Under the pieces are notes generated by a model. The model worked only from the letters and a program-made list of their open reading frames with translations, was not told the origin of the DNA and searched no databases. A stretch of DNA of 64,000 nt from Rhizopus arrhizus (lineage: Eukaryota; Mucoromycota; Mucoromycetes; Mucorales; Rhizopodaceae). Positions 11,149 to 25,592 of the stretch are shown piece after piece. Made by a program: the position numbers and the translations under genes. Where the stretch lies: NCBI GenBank assembly GCA_024220505.1, contig JAKZZE010000001.1, positions 2,976,001-3,040,000 on the forward strand. Direction: 5' to 3'. Position 1 is the stretch's first letter, and each line of letters starts with the position of its first letter.

Positions 11149-14100
11149 ATGAGATCAAGTGCAAAACTCATTGGCAATCTCGCACATCGAGTAGCTGCTC
11201 GAGTAAGTTTTTTTATTATTATTTTTTTATATTTTATTATAGAAAATTGATACTGACTATCAATGAAAAAAAAAGTTACCATATAAAAGTGGGAAACCAA
11301 TAGAAGCAGTGGAGCAGGATCCTGTCGTTAAACAAACTGGTTAGTGTAGTTTTTTTTATCATCAATGCATACATAAGAAATAAACTTTTTTTTTTTTTTT
11401 TTATACTTTTCTCCACCCATTTTCTTCTTTTTAATATAGTTGCTGCAATTATTGAGATATCAAAATATAAATTATCTGTTATAGCAAATACTTTGGGCTA
11501 TGTACTAGAAGATGTTGCAAAGGTTTATATTCATTCCATGTATTTTTGAACTTCTCTTTTAAGCTATAATTATCTAGGAACACCAAATTTATGAACAGAA
11601 TGTGCCAATAGAAATTATGCAATCAAAACTATTTATACTTCGCTTACTATCCGCATGTATGCAACATCATTGGCAATACAGCTATGAACAAGAGAAAAAA
11701 AAGAACCCAAATATTTCACTCAATAAGCCCATGTTACATGTAAAACCATTGGATACGCCCTTGGTCGCGTTTATGCTTACATTATTGAATCGATATACCG
11801 CACAATACCATCTTGCTGAAGAAAACAACCCAGATTTGACAATGCGACAAATATATGATTATGATAAAACAAAGTACAAATATGAAGACATAAGAACCAG
11901 TTTAATCACAGATATTTACAAAGCTTCCGGCAAGATATTTTATTATGTCAGTTCCAGTAATTGGGATGCTTGCTATGCAAAGATCAAACAAGCTGTTTTG
12001 TCTCTAGGCTCAACAAATCGAGTGTCAGATGAAATCCCTCATGAAATTCGAATGCTCGAGTTTAGTTGTCTGAATAGAGAAAAGCTACAAATAGTGTTTA
12101 AAGGTATAAATGCAGTATTCATAACCATGTATAAAAATCAATATCTTATTTATTATTATATGCAGAGCTAAATCCCTATTACTTACATATGGGAATACAG
12201 GGGAAACTATTGTTTTCAAGACTGATTAGAAAAGCAATCTGGAGATGGATAGAGACCTGTCCTGAGGAGTTTGATGAAGCAACTAAAACAAATACTCTTT
12301 TGGATTCTGAACTACTCTTTGACATGTGTAATTCCGCAGCAGATAGTCCTAAGATGAGATCAATCCTTTGGCCACTGCAAACCATTCTTTTAGTTCTTTC
12401 CCCCCAATTCATGATGCAAGCGTTTATGGATCAAGCTACCAACCGGCGAGCTAATTTCATGATTCTGCTTAGAAAATCACTTCAAACCACAAGGAGTCTT
12501 GATCTCGCATCCATTTGCTATGTAGATATTTGCAAGGCAGCAACTTATATTCCACCAGATAATGAATCCATCCTGAGACTCATGGTAGCCGATATAGAGA
12601 GCGATTTAAGGAGTAAAGTATGGGATTTTTCAAATTTCTTTTGCAATGATACTGCAAGTAGTACGCTTGGATTCACTATTGACATGCAGACAATCGCAAC
12701 TGACTTTTTATTGTCGCGCATCAAACTCAATAAGGAGGACGCGATCAAGACTCTTGTACCACCCATTGTTGAAGAAAGTGCACCTATCATGATTAAGTCA
12801 GCTCTGGTGAAATCATGTTTGGCAATTATACTTGAAGAAAATCGTCTGCCTTGGAACCCTACTATAAAATCCCTTTATGATGGACTTTGTGCACCCCTTC
12901 GAAAACTTTTTTTACAAGCGGTTCAGGATGAAATGTATACGAGATCGAAAGAAAATAATCTTACCAACCACAGAAGTCGAGTGGAATTACTTGTCGACAT
13001 GCTTCGCCTATACCGGACTGATCTATCCATAGCCATCCTTGGTGATGGTGATCGTGTGGAACAAAACAGTGCACTCATGAAAGGACTCGCTACACTATTA
13101 ACACACCCTGCTCAGGTAGTTAGACAGGCAGCTGGAGAGGTACTGATAAAACTTCATCAATCTGATAACATCTTGCGTTGGACACCCAATTCAGATAATG
13201 TGCATCATTTTTGGAAAATCACTTCATCCGCCATCATGGTTATATGTCGATGTATGCTGGATACAAACTCAGATAAAGAAATGCAAATGTTTTTACTGAT
13301 GGTTTTGGTTAAATTGCTTAAGGCTAGACTTGGATTTATAAAACACAAACAGGTAATGTATGAAAGAAATAGCTGATTAATCAGATAACTAAACTATAGC
13401 TACAAATTCTAGTCTTTATTTACATTGGATACATCATATATTAAAGAGAAATTGCAATCCACCATCTCACTTGAAATTGCTTTCCTGATTTTGCTGAATT
13501 CTGCTCATAAAGAGATTTGCGATGAAATATTTGACTGTATGACAGTATTTAGTCAAGAACTTTCCATGGTTGATGTATTTGAGGAAGGAATTAATACACA
13601 AACAATGGCACGTAATTTGAAAGTTTTTTCTAGCATAACAGTAGAAAATCACCAATTCTTGGGAAGAAAAGCACAGCAGAAACGAGCACGTCAGTGCTTG
13701 CAAATTTTATCTCATCACACAGTTTGTTGTTTTGCAGCTTGGGAAGAGGCTTGGAAGAGATGGAAAATGTTAACGCCTTTTGTCAATAGGGCGCAACAAG
13801 ACTATGAAAATGATTCTAGTGAAGGTAGAGTAAAAACAAAATGATGTTCAATGTTCGCCATTAAGCTCACATTTCTTTAGCTTCAAATGGATACCATAAA
13901 AAAACAGCACCAGTGGGAAGGAATGAAAGGACAAAAAACAACACTGCCTCTGCAATATCCCCCGTTAGCAAACTTCAACATAATTTTGAAATGTATGAAG
14001 AGAAATCAACAGAATGGCAAAATTTTACAGGATTTTTGGCCGCTTTAGGCGGTTGCTGCTTGACAAAAGAAAAGGAAATGAATGACAATGTGAGCTATTC

Positions 14101-17100
14101 ATTGGATTACTCAAAGAAAATAGCTAATGGGCCATTAGCTATGGTAGACGGTTTTATTGCTGAAATGATTGAAATGCTTGTTTCTAGCAATGTCTATGTT
14201 CGAGAAGGTGTTAAAGACACGTTGGGTAACGACCTATCCTCTTCCCTTTTTGTACTTCTGTTTCGTCACTTGGAAGACCGTATGAAAAAATGCTTTGACA
14301 GCAATGGACAAGCAATCCATACTTCAGAAAATGAAATATTTGTGGAGCAATTGGTCCTCGTCTTGAGACTCATCCTGGACCGCTTAGTCAACCCTGGTGA
14401 TTATTTATTAAGCATTGATTTTAGTACGCTAGTGGACCAATTTCTTGATTATCTCGCCAGAATGTCGAACACATACGTTACTCTACGTATCAAGATCAAG
14501 GCGTGTATACTCATTGAAGCTCTGATGCAAAAGAAGGAAAGCATCATTATGCAAAATTCAATCATGTTACGAAATAAGATGCTTGAGGTCCTTGTAGAAT
14601 GGACAAGCCATGTTTCTCTGGTAAATATGACGGATTATATAAAATCAGTACCAATCAATAATTTATATCCAGATACGAAAAGCATATGAAGGAGAAACAA
14701 ACGTAGATAGACTCCAAAGGGATCTAGATCAGGCTTGTTTGAAATCGATTGTGAGCGTGCTTCACCAGCTCCCACTTCAACCATTGGATAACGTTAGACC
14801 CTCTGAAGTTCCTGTGGTGAAAAGTAAATTGTTCTTGAAGCGCTTTAATTTTTTTAGGAGTATCCTTGACGGATACAAGCGTGCTGAACGAGAGATTATG
14901 GTTATGCAGCAAAAAGGCTCATTAGCTAAAGTGGCTATGGAATCCTATCAGGATATCACACAAATGAAAGATCTGGCAATCTTGGCCATGTCTAATTTAC
15001 TAAGCGCAAATGTAGAAGCAGGTCTCAAATATTCACTATCCATGGGCTATGACGATGACCAGAAGACTCGTACATCATTTATGCAAGTTTTGACAAATAT
15101 TCTTGATCAGGGAACCGAATTTGAGATGCTAGCCGAGAATGTGGTCACTGACAGATACGAAAAGCTAATCGATGTAAACAGACAGATCTTTTATTAAAAT
15201 AGAAAATGCTTTATTTATGCTCTTCGTTTATAGATGCTGGTAGATGTTGATATGGAAATAGCACTAACGCTATGTGATGTTTGTCCATCATCAGAAATTT
15301 CGGGTTTAGCAGAAATATTATTGATTTGCTTCGAATCTCGTGGCAAAATAATACAATTGCTAAAGGCCATCATCGATAGAGAAGTGACAATGACTGGTAA
15401 GCAAAATAAAAAGAAACTAAAGGAATACAAAATAGTAATATTGCATTTTTATTTTATAGAACAAGAAGCAACACTTTTCAGAGGAACCACCATGGCAACG
15501 CGCATTTTATCGATTTATGCTAAATTCACATGTGTTGATTATATCCGTATCACCCTTTTACCAGTCATGGAATTCATCAACAGCTTGCCCGAAGACCAAC
15601 TAACTTGGGAACTTGATCCTCAAAAGCTTAATCCTCATGAAAATGCCACCAACAACAAGCAAAACGTACTTCGAGTTACAGAAAACCTTTTAGAAGCTAT
15701 TTGCTCTTCTGTGAACAATGCTCCCATGTAAGAAAACAAAGCTTAGCTTTTCTTTTCCTTTTACTAAAATATCATTTAGGATATTCCGTCAAGAGCTTGG
15801 CTTGATATGTGATTCTGTTTCTTCTCGCTTTCCAGAAGCCAAATATACTGCTGTTGGTGGTTTTGTCTTTTTACGATTGTTTGGTCCTGCTATTCTATCT
15901 CCGGAAAACGCTGGATTTGCAAAAAATGCTGTACCAAAGAGCACTAATGCCCGCAAGGCCTTGCTTCAAGCTACTAGAATAATACAAAACCTTGCTAATA
16001 ACGTTTTGTTCGGGGCCAAAGAACCACACATGGTCTCATTGAACGATTTTTTAACAAACAATATTTACAGGATGACATCTTTTTTAAGAAGCATATCTAC
16101 TCTACCAAAGGATAGACCTGAAGTTGCTGAAGCTACTTTAGGAATGGATCAAGCAGATTATCCTCGACTTCACAAATACCTTGTAAATAACTTTGAGCGT
16201 GTCTCTAGAGAATTGACCAGTAGATATCTAGCAAAAGGTGCAAGCACCAAAGATTTACTTCGTTGTAAAAAAAACCTTGATCATTTCTCAACCATTCTGG
16301 CTCAATTAGGAAGGCCTTCAGAATCAACTACTACCACAGACACATTACATACAAAAAACTATGTTGCCGTCAACAATAATCACAGTTACAGTGACTTTAT
16401 GCGAAGAAATGCACATCGTGATTTATCGGTGATCAGTAAAGAACATAGCTTTTATTTGGCTGGTAAATCAAAGGAAGGAAGACCAGTGTTTTATCTGTTC
16501 ACGAGAACACTAGATTATCACAACACTGACTATGAATTGTTGACTTACTATATGCTCAGAGTAATAAAAAAATATCAAAGAACGATTGAGACTAACTATG
16601 CTTTTGGTAGGTAATGGGACCATATTTAAATGCTCCATTTGAACTGATGTATGATACTACTGGATTCACTCTCGATAATGCTATACCTATCCATTGGCTG
16701 AGCCAATTCTTTCTTATGATTTTTAGTGACATGAATGACTATCTAGTGGCTATACACATATTAAACCCAACCACCTACTTATACCGCCATATGCTTAAAT
16801 TGCCTCGGGCTGTTCTCAATAAGTTTGTTAAAAGACTGCACTTATACTCAAGCTTAAGTGAACTTAATGAGAAAATACCAATTTCAGAATTTCGATTGTC
16901 AAAAACAACAGGTAAATTTCAAAAGGCGTACATCGCTTTAAATATCTAAGCTGTTCCTTTTTTATAGTGGGAATCGAAAAAGATCCCTGTGTAACTATTT
17001 ACCCAGTAACAAGATTAACCAACCAAAGAACATCAGTACCTGTTATTGTAAAGATTGGTCCAGAAGAAGTTCAAGTTATTACAGTAAGTATAGAATGGAG

Positions 17101-19887
17101 AGTCCGTTGGAAAAGTGCTGATAGATAACTCATTTGTGTGTAGATGAAGAAGCAGGAGATATTTGATAATTATTATGTTATACTTCGAGATGTTCATCAT
17201 ATATCAGAGCTTGAAGATATAACTGGCTTATTGTCTTTAAAATCAGATCATGGAGAAGGAATATCCATTAAATATGACAGGGGAAAATCTACTATGGTTT
17301 TATTATCTCCTCAGCGGGATGTCATACTTTCTGTAAGTTAATTCTGTAAACATACTAAATATTTCTAACATTTCTTTTTTAAATTAGAACTTGCGTCGTA
17401 GTAAGCAGCGATACGAAGAATCCAGGCCCAACGGTATGAATGAGCGTACGATTCGTCCTAACGATGTTCCAGGAAGACTATTAAACATGGCTCTTGTGAA
17501 CGTTGGTAGTAACGATCCAGCACTCCGTGTAGCTGCTTATAACTTATTATATTCTTTAAGCCTCTCATTTAAATTTGATATCGGCAACCAATTGTTTAAT
17601 GCAAAAGGTAAGACGGGTATATACCCTGACTTCACTTACAATTTTTAACGTCTTTTGATATCAGATCTATGCATTCCCTCCAACAGTACAGACTTTATTG
17701 TATCCATCAGTGAAAGGTTAGCTCAGTCCGAACTGCACTTGACGTTGGAATTTTTAGATGAAGCACTTGAAGGACTTTCGAAATCAAGTGAATCAATGCA
17801 GCAGCTTTGTTTAGATTACATGGTGCCTTGGTGGCATAATCTAGAAAACTTTATAAGATATAATCCCGGGGAAGAGATTTCGAGCATAACAAAAATAAAA
17901 GAACTTATAATATCGTTGATAGACATGACAATAAACAAGGTGGAGGTAAGCTAACTTAAAAAGATGTATCCAATACCTGCTAAAATTCTTTTTTGGATTA
18001 GCTCTACAAGCATGTACAGGCTAAAGTGTGGGAAGTTTTGGCAAAAGTCGATGATATTGCGAACATAGTCATTGATTGCTTTGTACAATATTCGGTTGAA
18101 AAAGGAGTTGGATCTGTCGAAGCAGAGATGATTGCAGACACTTTGGTGACAATGTCTAGTGTATTGATTCGAGGCAAGCTAATTAGCCGAATGAGACGAG
18201 CTATCGAGGGTACGTCCATTCAGCCATGCAGAAAATTGATAGAACACAAGTCTTGGAGTGAAATCACTATCTTGCTTCGATTTATCCTAATGCTCTCATT
18301 CAATTCTTTTGGTGCCACTTTGGATCATTTGCCAGAGGTTTATCACATTGTCACCGTGCTAGTTGCCACTGGCCCTACTTTCATTCGCTCATCAGTGCAT
18401 AAGCTTGTTGTGAACACCATTCATAATTTGTGCACTACCGATGGTTATTTGCCTGAGGAAAACCGAAGGAAACTCCACTATATCTTGAACGATGTCTGTG
18501 ACAGTAAGAACCGTGTTCTCTTTGGTCTCACAAAACAAATGGCCAACGCATTTACCATCACGGCAGAAACAATTAATGACTACGCAGACAACGTCAATCT
18601 GTCCTACTTGCAAAACATTGTTAAGCTTTTGATGGATACATTAGCCTATGGAGCAGCAACTGTTGACATTGCCAACAGATGGAGAGCGCGATGGATGGGC
18701 TTGGTGACGAGTACTGCATTTTATTTTAACCCTGCTGTTCAGCCAAGATCGTTTGTTGTTTTAGGCTGTCTTGCTCAAGACGAAGTGGACGATGATCTTT
18801 TGTATCAAATACTTGTAGCCTTTAAGGGTGCATTGGCTATCTTTGTCGAAACAGAGCCCAATCTGATCATGAGCATTACAATGTGTTTAACCAATTTGAT
18901 TGACAATCTTCCATCAAATTCTCGTTATCTTTTGCATCTCTTTTGGCTAGCAGTCGGTCTCATCCAGATCGGTCACCCTACCATCTTTCAAACAGCAGTA
19001 GAATTTCTTCATGCAGTGATTCGTGCACTCGATTCAAGAGATATGTTTATACGCAGACCTATCGAAAAGGTTTTATTGGAAGCCAGAGTCAACTTGGAAG
19101 ATTGTGCCCTGGAATTGGACAAAGCATGTGGTGTGAACTTTAATGATTACTTTTCCTTTGCAATTGCTGTTATTATATTGAAGGGCTTAAACTACTGCGA
19201 GAACAAAGATGTGGTCTATCGATGTCTTTGTGCATTCCTTATTATAGACTCTAAACAATTTAGACAGCAGGAGTACATTGAGGCATATACACTTGGCTAT
19301 CTCACAGGTCTAATCCCATTTTCAGCAAAGGAAAATGGCTTGACTGAAATGCTTCAAATCGCAGGTTGCAGTGAAAATATTAACTTGGGATCACCAAATG
19401 CCGGTTTGTTTGATTTCCTTAGGATCCCTGATAACAACACGGCCCTTCTCTTTGTTTCGCTCTTGGTTACTTTATTAAACACATCTGAAAATGAATCCGA
19501 GAAGGTTTTCTTATACAACTTGCTTGCAGATGCTGCCAATACTATACCAGAAGCGTTCTCCCTTGCGTAAGTAGATTTTAAGTTAAAAAAATTGATTCTA
19601 AACACATGATTGATAGTTACGAGCCTTTGCTTCCCAAGATGAATCAAATAATGATCAACAGTCAAAATTATGAATTACTAGAGTCAGTGAAAAACATTTT
19701 ATTGACTGCATGTTCAGAATCAGTCTTTGCCTTCAATTCGGTTCAGAAACGAACACAGAAATGTAGTCTTGGTGATTTGGGATTCCTTTCGTTATTGGAC
19801 CCAACGCTTGGTACTATAACAACAAATGTTACGATGAACGCCAAATTAGCGAGCAGGCTGCTTGGTGCTATTACGGATCAACAATAG
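11149..19887 (+). CDS. Neurofibromin/Ira-type Ras GTPase-activating protein
   Basis: A gene of about 17 exons encodes ~2,570 residues; introns are 45-100 bp, GT-AG. The catalytic RasGAP domain lies at ~1190-1500. The arginine-finger loop EATLFRGTTMATR is split just upstream by an intron (R at ~1250), and FLRLFGPAILSPEN is the FLR-x3-PA signature. It is followed by a Sec14/CRAL-TRIO-like lipid-binding segment (GRPVFYLFTRT, then MGPYLNAPFELMYD) and a PH-like part, the Sec14-PH order of human NF1. Flanking regions are HEAT-like helical repeats. The product switches off Ras by stimulating GTP hydrolysis, lowering Ras-cAMP/MAPK signalling at membranes. An apparent frame break at 16611 is explained by an intron 16561-16610 containing a consensus ACTAAC branch site. 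The start at 11149 has a short 54 bp first exon (donor GTAAGT), followed by an LPYKSGK block as in NF1. Some junctions (near 14621-14672, 15174-15233) were chosen by frame and could shift slightly. Confidence 0.9.
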
Positions 19888-20094
19888 AAATATTGAGTAT
19901 AAATTAAAACTGTATACACACACAAATTATATATTTTTTTGCTTCTAAAATACATTTAATGGGTATATTGAACATAGATGATTAGAATTTTATTTAAACA
20001 CAATAAAAGCAATAAATTGATTGATTTCCACAAAACAGTAAAGAGAATCGTTTTATTTATTTTATCAAAAAAAAAAAATCCATTTGCTCATACT

Positions 20095-20130
<36 letters not shown>

Positions 20131-20591
20131 AAGACCGAGGGAGTAAAAAGTTTACCCATCTTGATTGAAATAGGAAACCACCAACCAAAGAAAATAAGAA
20201 AATAAGACAAAAAGAATACGTACCTGAGTCTAACCAAAGTAGTGAATATACACCAGTTGGAGACAAAAAGGCGAAGCGCCATTGGTAAAGAAAGAGACTA
20301 GGTTGGTGGTTCTATCTAAAGTGTGGTTTGTATATGAAAAAAGAAAACACATCGCGACGCATGCATTACCATGATCCGCTCTTAAGGGTATGATCTCAGC
20401 CAAACAAGTTTGGCACCCCTCGGTTGTTCTTTTTTTTTGTATACAACGTTAGTAAATCATAAAAGATGACTTGCCTTGACGCGTAGTTTTCTCTAGGAGG
20501 TTTGCTTATTTCCTTGCTTGAAGAGAAAACAAGAGGCGAGATGACAGAATTTTATTATGTTGTTTCTAGTGTTCTTCTATAGCTGGTATGA
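19888..20591. other. Convergent 3' intergenic region with long A tract
   Basis: Lies between the RasGAP gene and the sugar transporter, which converge here. Contains an ~29 bp A run at 20098-20126. Open stretches on either strand are created by the homopolymer and are not genes. Confidence 0.6.
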
Positions 20592-22110
20592 TTAGATTGG
20601 ATTAAAGATACGATCGATTTCCTCAAGCGTCTTGCCCTTAGTCTCTGGAAGAAAGAAACTTCCGATGAACAGCAGGGTACAGCAGCCGCCAAAGAAGTAG
20701 TAACCACCATAGATTGTGTTTGTCATGAAAATGGGCATGATGAATGTCATGAAGATACCAATAGCCCAGTTTAGACCATAAGCGAGAGCAATTGTCTTTG
20801 CACGAGTACGTGTGTTTGAGATTTCAGCAGGATAGATGTAAGCAACGGGTCCCCAACTGTAAGCATAAGCAGCTTGAAAGATGAAAACAAAGGCAACGAC
20901 ACAAGCACGAGCATGAGGGTTCGATAAGCCCACGTTACCTTCATCATCTACAATATTAAAGCCTTGGAAAAGGCCACCGACGATATACATTGAGGCACCC
21001 ATGATGAGAGCGCCCGAAACAAACACACCTCGACGTCCAAGCCTGTCGATAAAAGCCAAGGTAAGCATAGTAAAGATAAGGACCAAGATATTACTTGCAC
21101 CACTTGTCGCCAAAGAAATCGCTACACTACCCAAACCAGCTTGCTGAAAGATTTGAGGTGTATAGTAACTGATGGAATAGGTTCCTGTGAAGGCAGCACC
21201 ATTACCAGTAAATAAAGCAAACAAGGTACGCTTGAGGTTCGTGCCACGAAAGCATTCGATAAAAGTACGATTACCAAAGGAACGCTCAAATTCGATTTCA
21301 TCACAGATGCTTCTGTATTCATTCTTGACTTCAGGATCATCAATGGTTGATTCATGTAACCTAGCCAAGACCTCAAGTGCTTCATCCATACGGTTTTTAT
21401 CAACCAACCAACGAGGAGAAAATGGCAAAAAGTAAACAACGGAGAGCAAGAGACAGACGATGAGTTGGATCAAGAAAGGAACACGCCATGACCAATCTGA
21501 GGTGAGATAAGACGTCCCGAAATTAACAAAAAAGCCAGTGATGGTGCCAATCGAAGCCGTAGCACTAAAGAGAGTGATCAAACGACCACGGATGTCAGGA
21601 GGAGCAATTTCTGTGTGATAGAGAGGGATGGCATTTGTCAAGAAACCTTCACCAAAGCCAACGAGTAAGCGGCCGGCCATCAACAATCCAAAGTTATAAC
21701 CAATTGTTTCAAAGAGGGCACCCAAAGCAAATACTCCTGTTCCAAGTAGAATAGTATGCTTTCGACCGATTTGATCTAGAAAACAACTGTCAAAAAAAAA
21801 AAAAAAAAAAAATAGCGTGACATTTACCACAAACATTGCCAGAAATCAAACCACCAATAGTTGCAGTCAACAGCATCATGGCGACAAGTAAAGCTTGTCG
21901 ATATTCATAATCAACATTCAAAAATCTATTTATAAAGCCATCGAGGACCATTATACCAGAGATTGCACCCGTATCAAATCCGACAACAAAACCACCACCA
22001 GCAGCAATGACACCAGCCATATAAATCGATTTACGTCCTCCACGATGAACTTCATGAACCGTAGGAATGGATTCTTGATCTGTTTTTTTTAATTCAGTTT
22101 TCGAATTCAT
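20592..22110 (-). CDS. MFS sugar transporter (hexose/STP-HXT type)
   Basis: Two exons, 22110-21828 and 21775-20592, give 488 residues. The 52 bp intron has an 18-19 T tract before its AG; the splice restores NVCDQIGRKH, the conserved D-x2-GRK loop between helices 2 and 3. Other family marks are GFDTGAISG in helix 1, the GRLLVGFGEG loop, SPRWLVDK ending the first half, SYYTPQIF in helix 7, IDRLGRR in the central loop and PETKGKTLEEID at the C-terminus. Length and twelve helices fit proton-coupled plasma-membrane monosaccharide importers. The SPRWL motif reads PFSPRWL rather than the usual PESPRWL. The exact sugar cannot be deduced. The gene converges on the RasGAP gene; ~1.1 kb of upstream DNA holds its promoter. 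Confidence 0.92.
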
Positions 22111-23187
22111 GAAAAGAATAAGGAAAAAAGAAATCTTTGAAAATTTGGAAAATCAATTTATTGTTATGTGACTCTAATCTGGATTATCTTCATCTGAAAC
22201 CCGTCCCTCGGAAAGGTAAGGAAAAAAAAAAAAAAAAAAGGAAATACAACGTCCATGCGTACTAGAGACTTTTAAATAAAAAGAATGACTGGAAAATATT
22301 TCTCTAGTGTAGATTGAATTGATCCAATTCAACATCTCTTTTCCTCTTGATTACTAAAACGATTTCATTGAGGGATTAGATGGATATCAGACCATTTGTA
22401 TAAAATGAATTGTCAAGATGATAGGATGTCTGATTCACAACGCCACTCATCATGCTGATCATCAATTCTTGTTACACAAATAGAATAATTCACAATAGTG
22501 AAATAAGAGATGGGATCATGTTGTCAACACTACACTCAGGACAAGTATAAAGTAGAGAAATACAATGATTCTGTTCAACTTGGTTTCTATAGCAATGATT
22601 TTTAATTATTATTGATTTAAATAAACAAAAGGTGAGATGGTCCATATTTAAACAATGCATTTGTAATTAAGCTATCTTTGTGTCATTATTTATTTTATCG
22701 TACGTTTTCGAATCAAAAAATCAGAAAAAAAAAAAAGAAAGGTTCCTATTTCTTTCTATTACCAAATAGAAATCAGGTACAATAAAAAAAATTAGTCAAG
22801 CAAATAAATGATAAATCCTTGTTTGAATTGTACATGTCAAGTAGTACAAAGAGAGATGAATGATGTCCACAAACCTGTATTGGCATAAACAATAAACTGA
22901 AAACTATTTGCTTGGGTTTTTTATTGATAAATTCATGATTCAAAACAAAGGGCCTAATTAAAGCAGGACAAGATAGCTTGGGATCAATAGGGCCAAGTTG
23001 ATGCTATCATATTGATATGTGGTCTGCGAGTGTTCGTGATTCTATCATGTACAATCCTATTTCACACACGTTTTTTGATTTGAACACAACATAATTTTAC
23101 CAAGCCTCATTGTAAGGGGGGTGGGGAAATGATCCGTACTTAAACGGCTGTGATCACTCTTTTCTTTTTTTCTTCTTCATTTAAACC
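22111..23187. other. Divergent promoter region
   Basis: About 1.1 kb between the transporter (minus) and the COPI-associated gene (plus). Contains A tracts near 22220 and 22725 and a GGGGGGTGGGG block at 23116-23126, ~60 bp before the ATG at 23188. No coding signal. Confidence 0.5.
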
Positions 23188-24076
23188 ATGACATACATTA
23201 CATTTGACGCATACAAAGCTCTTAATCTGATTGCCATCATTGGCTTATTACTTAACTTTGTTCAAAACTTCTTTTTTGGTAGTAAGTTATCCGGATCATC
23301 CACTCTGATGTCCTACTAATATAACCTTTAAAGTTTGGTCACCTATTTTGAATGGCGTATTTAAGATGTAAGAAAGTGATTACTTGAATAGTCTCTGACA
23401 ATTTTTTAGTATCCTTCTTATCTTGCTTGTCGTCGTTGAGTTCAATCAAAATCCTGCTTTCATTAAGCATTGGTCATTCATGTATTCTTTCCTTGGTCGA
23501 TCTGTCTGTGAGTTCTTTATGAATTTATGTCTTTTTTTTTTTTTTTTACTAAATGATTTTGTATAACAATAGTTTATTTGCTGTAACGTGTGAATTTGAC
23601 TTTGACATGTGAATCTATAGTTTTAATCTGTTTCTTATAGTCTTTCTCTTATCATCATGAGTCCATTCATCATTGGCTTTGTTGGTAGTCTTTTGGTATG
23701 CTTGTACGTTATCATCACGTTGATTCTAAACAAGCCTATTTTTAAATAGATTTTAGTCGTTGGCGTAATTTATTTGATCCTTCATTTTGTCATACCAGGA
23801 AAGGAGCCTAGTCATATGTCTTATACTACCTATCAATCGATTGTTAATGAGTATCCTGTAATTCCTGTAACTAATCAATCGCAGCAACTAGAGATGCCTA
23901 CGCCTTCACAGACACAAAACTATGTCACTTCTCAATCATCACCTTTACCTTCTCACCAAATCATCCATGACATGCCAAACGTGACTAGTTATTCTCATGA
24001 ACAACACGTTCAATCATCTCCAGTCTATTCTCATGCTGTTCAAAATGAAAGTAAAGAAAAGGTTGAAGTAGCCTAA
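23188..24076 (+). CDS. COPI-associated (TVP15-like) four-helix membrane protein
   Basis: Multi-exon; ~200 residues when exons 23188-23281, ~23334-23366, ~23411-23507, a ~10 bp micro-exon near 23573, ~23641-23697 and ~23752-24076 are joined. Helices: LIAIIGLLLNFVQNFFFG; MILLILLVVVEF; a segment near FIIGFVGSLL; and VVGVIYLILHFVIPG. The stretch VVVEFNQNP...YSFLGRSVFYLL matches the COPI-associated/TVP15 family, where an acidic residue ends helix 2 and a GR(G/S) motif opens helix 3. Such proteins are Golgi/endosomal membrane proteins of unclear function. The ~100-residue hydrophilic tail is rich in Gln, Ser and Pro. The middle exons, especially the micro-exon, are the uncertain part. Confidence 0.6.
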
Positions 24077-24268
24077 AGTTAAGATAGGAAACACAGATAT
24101 TGTGTCTACCAATTATTTTCATTTAATAAATTAATCAACTTGTAAACCGAGAAAAAAGAGTACGTTTGAATCTATAAGCAACAAAAAGATATTATATACT
24201 TTATTATCAGCAAACATTGAAGGAGGTGGGGGGGGGAATAATATACAATAAATGAAAAACAGAGCTTG
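24077..24268. other. 3' intergenic with poly-G tract
   Basis: Convergent ends of two genes. Carries GGTGGGGGGGG at ~24226-24236, one of very few G homopolymers in the window, and AATAAA-like sites. Confidence 0.5.
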
Positions 24269-25561
24269 TTATGTGATTTGTCGACTACGTATTTTGAGTT
24301 TAATGCGACACATCTGAGAATCAATCGCGTCCAATTGAGATTCTAATTCTTCTCTTCTTCTACGTACCAATGCATTACCGCCACTTGATGGTGCTTTACT
24401 ATATTCCGCTTGAAGCTAAAATGAAAAAAGATATGTCAACACAGGATGTGTTGATTTTTATCAGCAGCACTTACAATTTCCTTTTCTCTTAATAATTCAC
24501 GAAGCTGCTTATCCAAATCAAAGCCATCCCCTTCGTTTTTCTTTTCCATCCTTTCAACCGATTTTTTCTCTACTGGCTGCTTCTGACTCTCTTGATTTTC
24601 AGATGTCTCGATCACTTTGGTACTTTCTTGTTCACTGGATGCCTTGGTTACCTTGTTGACAACTGGGGACTGACGAGCTCGCTGCCTTGGCTTTGGTTCA
24701 AAGATAGCCAATTCCACTGAACTATCTCGAGAATAAAACAGGTGAATAACGCATTATACCATCATATAAAATATCTCTTACGTCGTAGGAGAAGTCAGAT
24801 TTGAAGGAAGACCCTGATCATCGTTAAAAACACCCATGCGTAAGAATTGCTCCATCGTTGACTTTAACAATCGTACTTGGTTTTGCGAATGACGAAGTTG
24901 AGCAGCCAACAGTCTATCGCCTGATTTGCCGCTATCAAAGCTTGGTTTGTTGTACCTCTTGAGTTCTCTTACTTCCTTCATCTTTTCGTCCTTTTCTGAT
25001 TTTAACTGTTTATTTTGATTCTCTAATTGTCTATAGGAAAGAATGAATCTATATTGGATTACGATGGAAGATGAAAGTAGAGGATTACCTAATGGATTCT
25101 GTTGCCTCATTGAGTTTATCCATTGTTGAAGATAAATCATCTTGAAACCGTTCTTTCATTATCTTTTTTTTTAAACAAGTGTTGATATCAATCTTGTATT
25201 TTTGTAGTATCCCTTACCTTTTCATGATCCAACTTTTTTTTTAATTCAGAATTTTCTGCTGTCAAATCTTCTACATTGCGCGAAAGGAATGCAATGTCTC
25301 TATTACAAGCTAATCATAAGCTATGGATTAGTATTCTTCATATTAAAACAAACACACATGTTTTATTACAATCATTTATTTCCTCTCACCTTCTTTTTGC
25401 TTTTGGAGTGCTCTCACTACCGCTCTTTCCTTTTCCAGTGTGTCTTTCAATTGCTCGTACTTTTCAGAAACACTTGCAACCGATTTGGCACTATCAATAC
25501 GCTTCATTCTTCTGTGACGGGACCCACTTTGACTTGAATCGGAGGAAGTATCGGTGTCCTG

Positions 25562-25592
<31 letters not shown>

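Noticed and set aside
16605..16620. Frameshift or pseudogene in the RasGAP gene
   Set aside because: A 50 bp consensus intron explains the frame change and restores the Sec14-like segment.
20057..20282. Overlapping open frames across the 29-A run after the RasGAP gene
   Set aside because: Homopolymer artefacts in a convergent 3' region.
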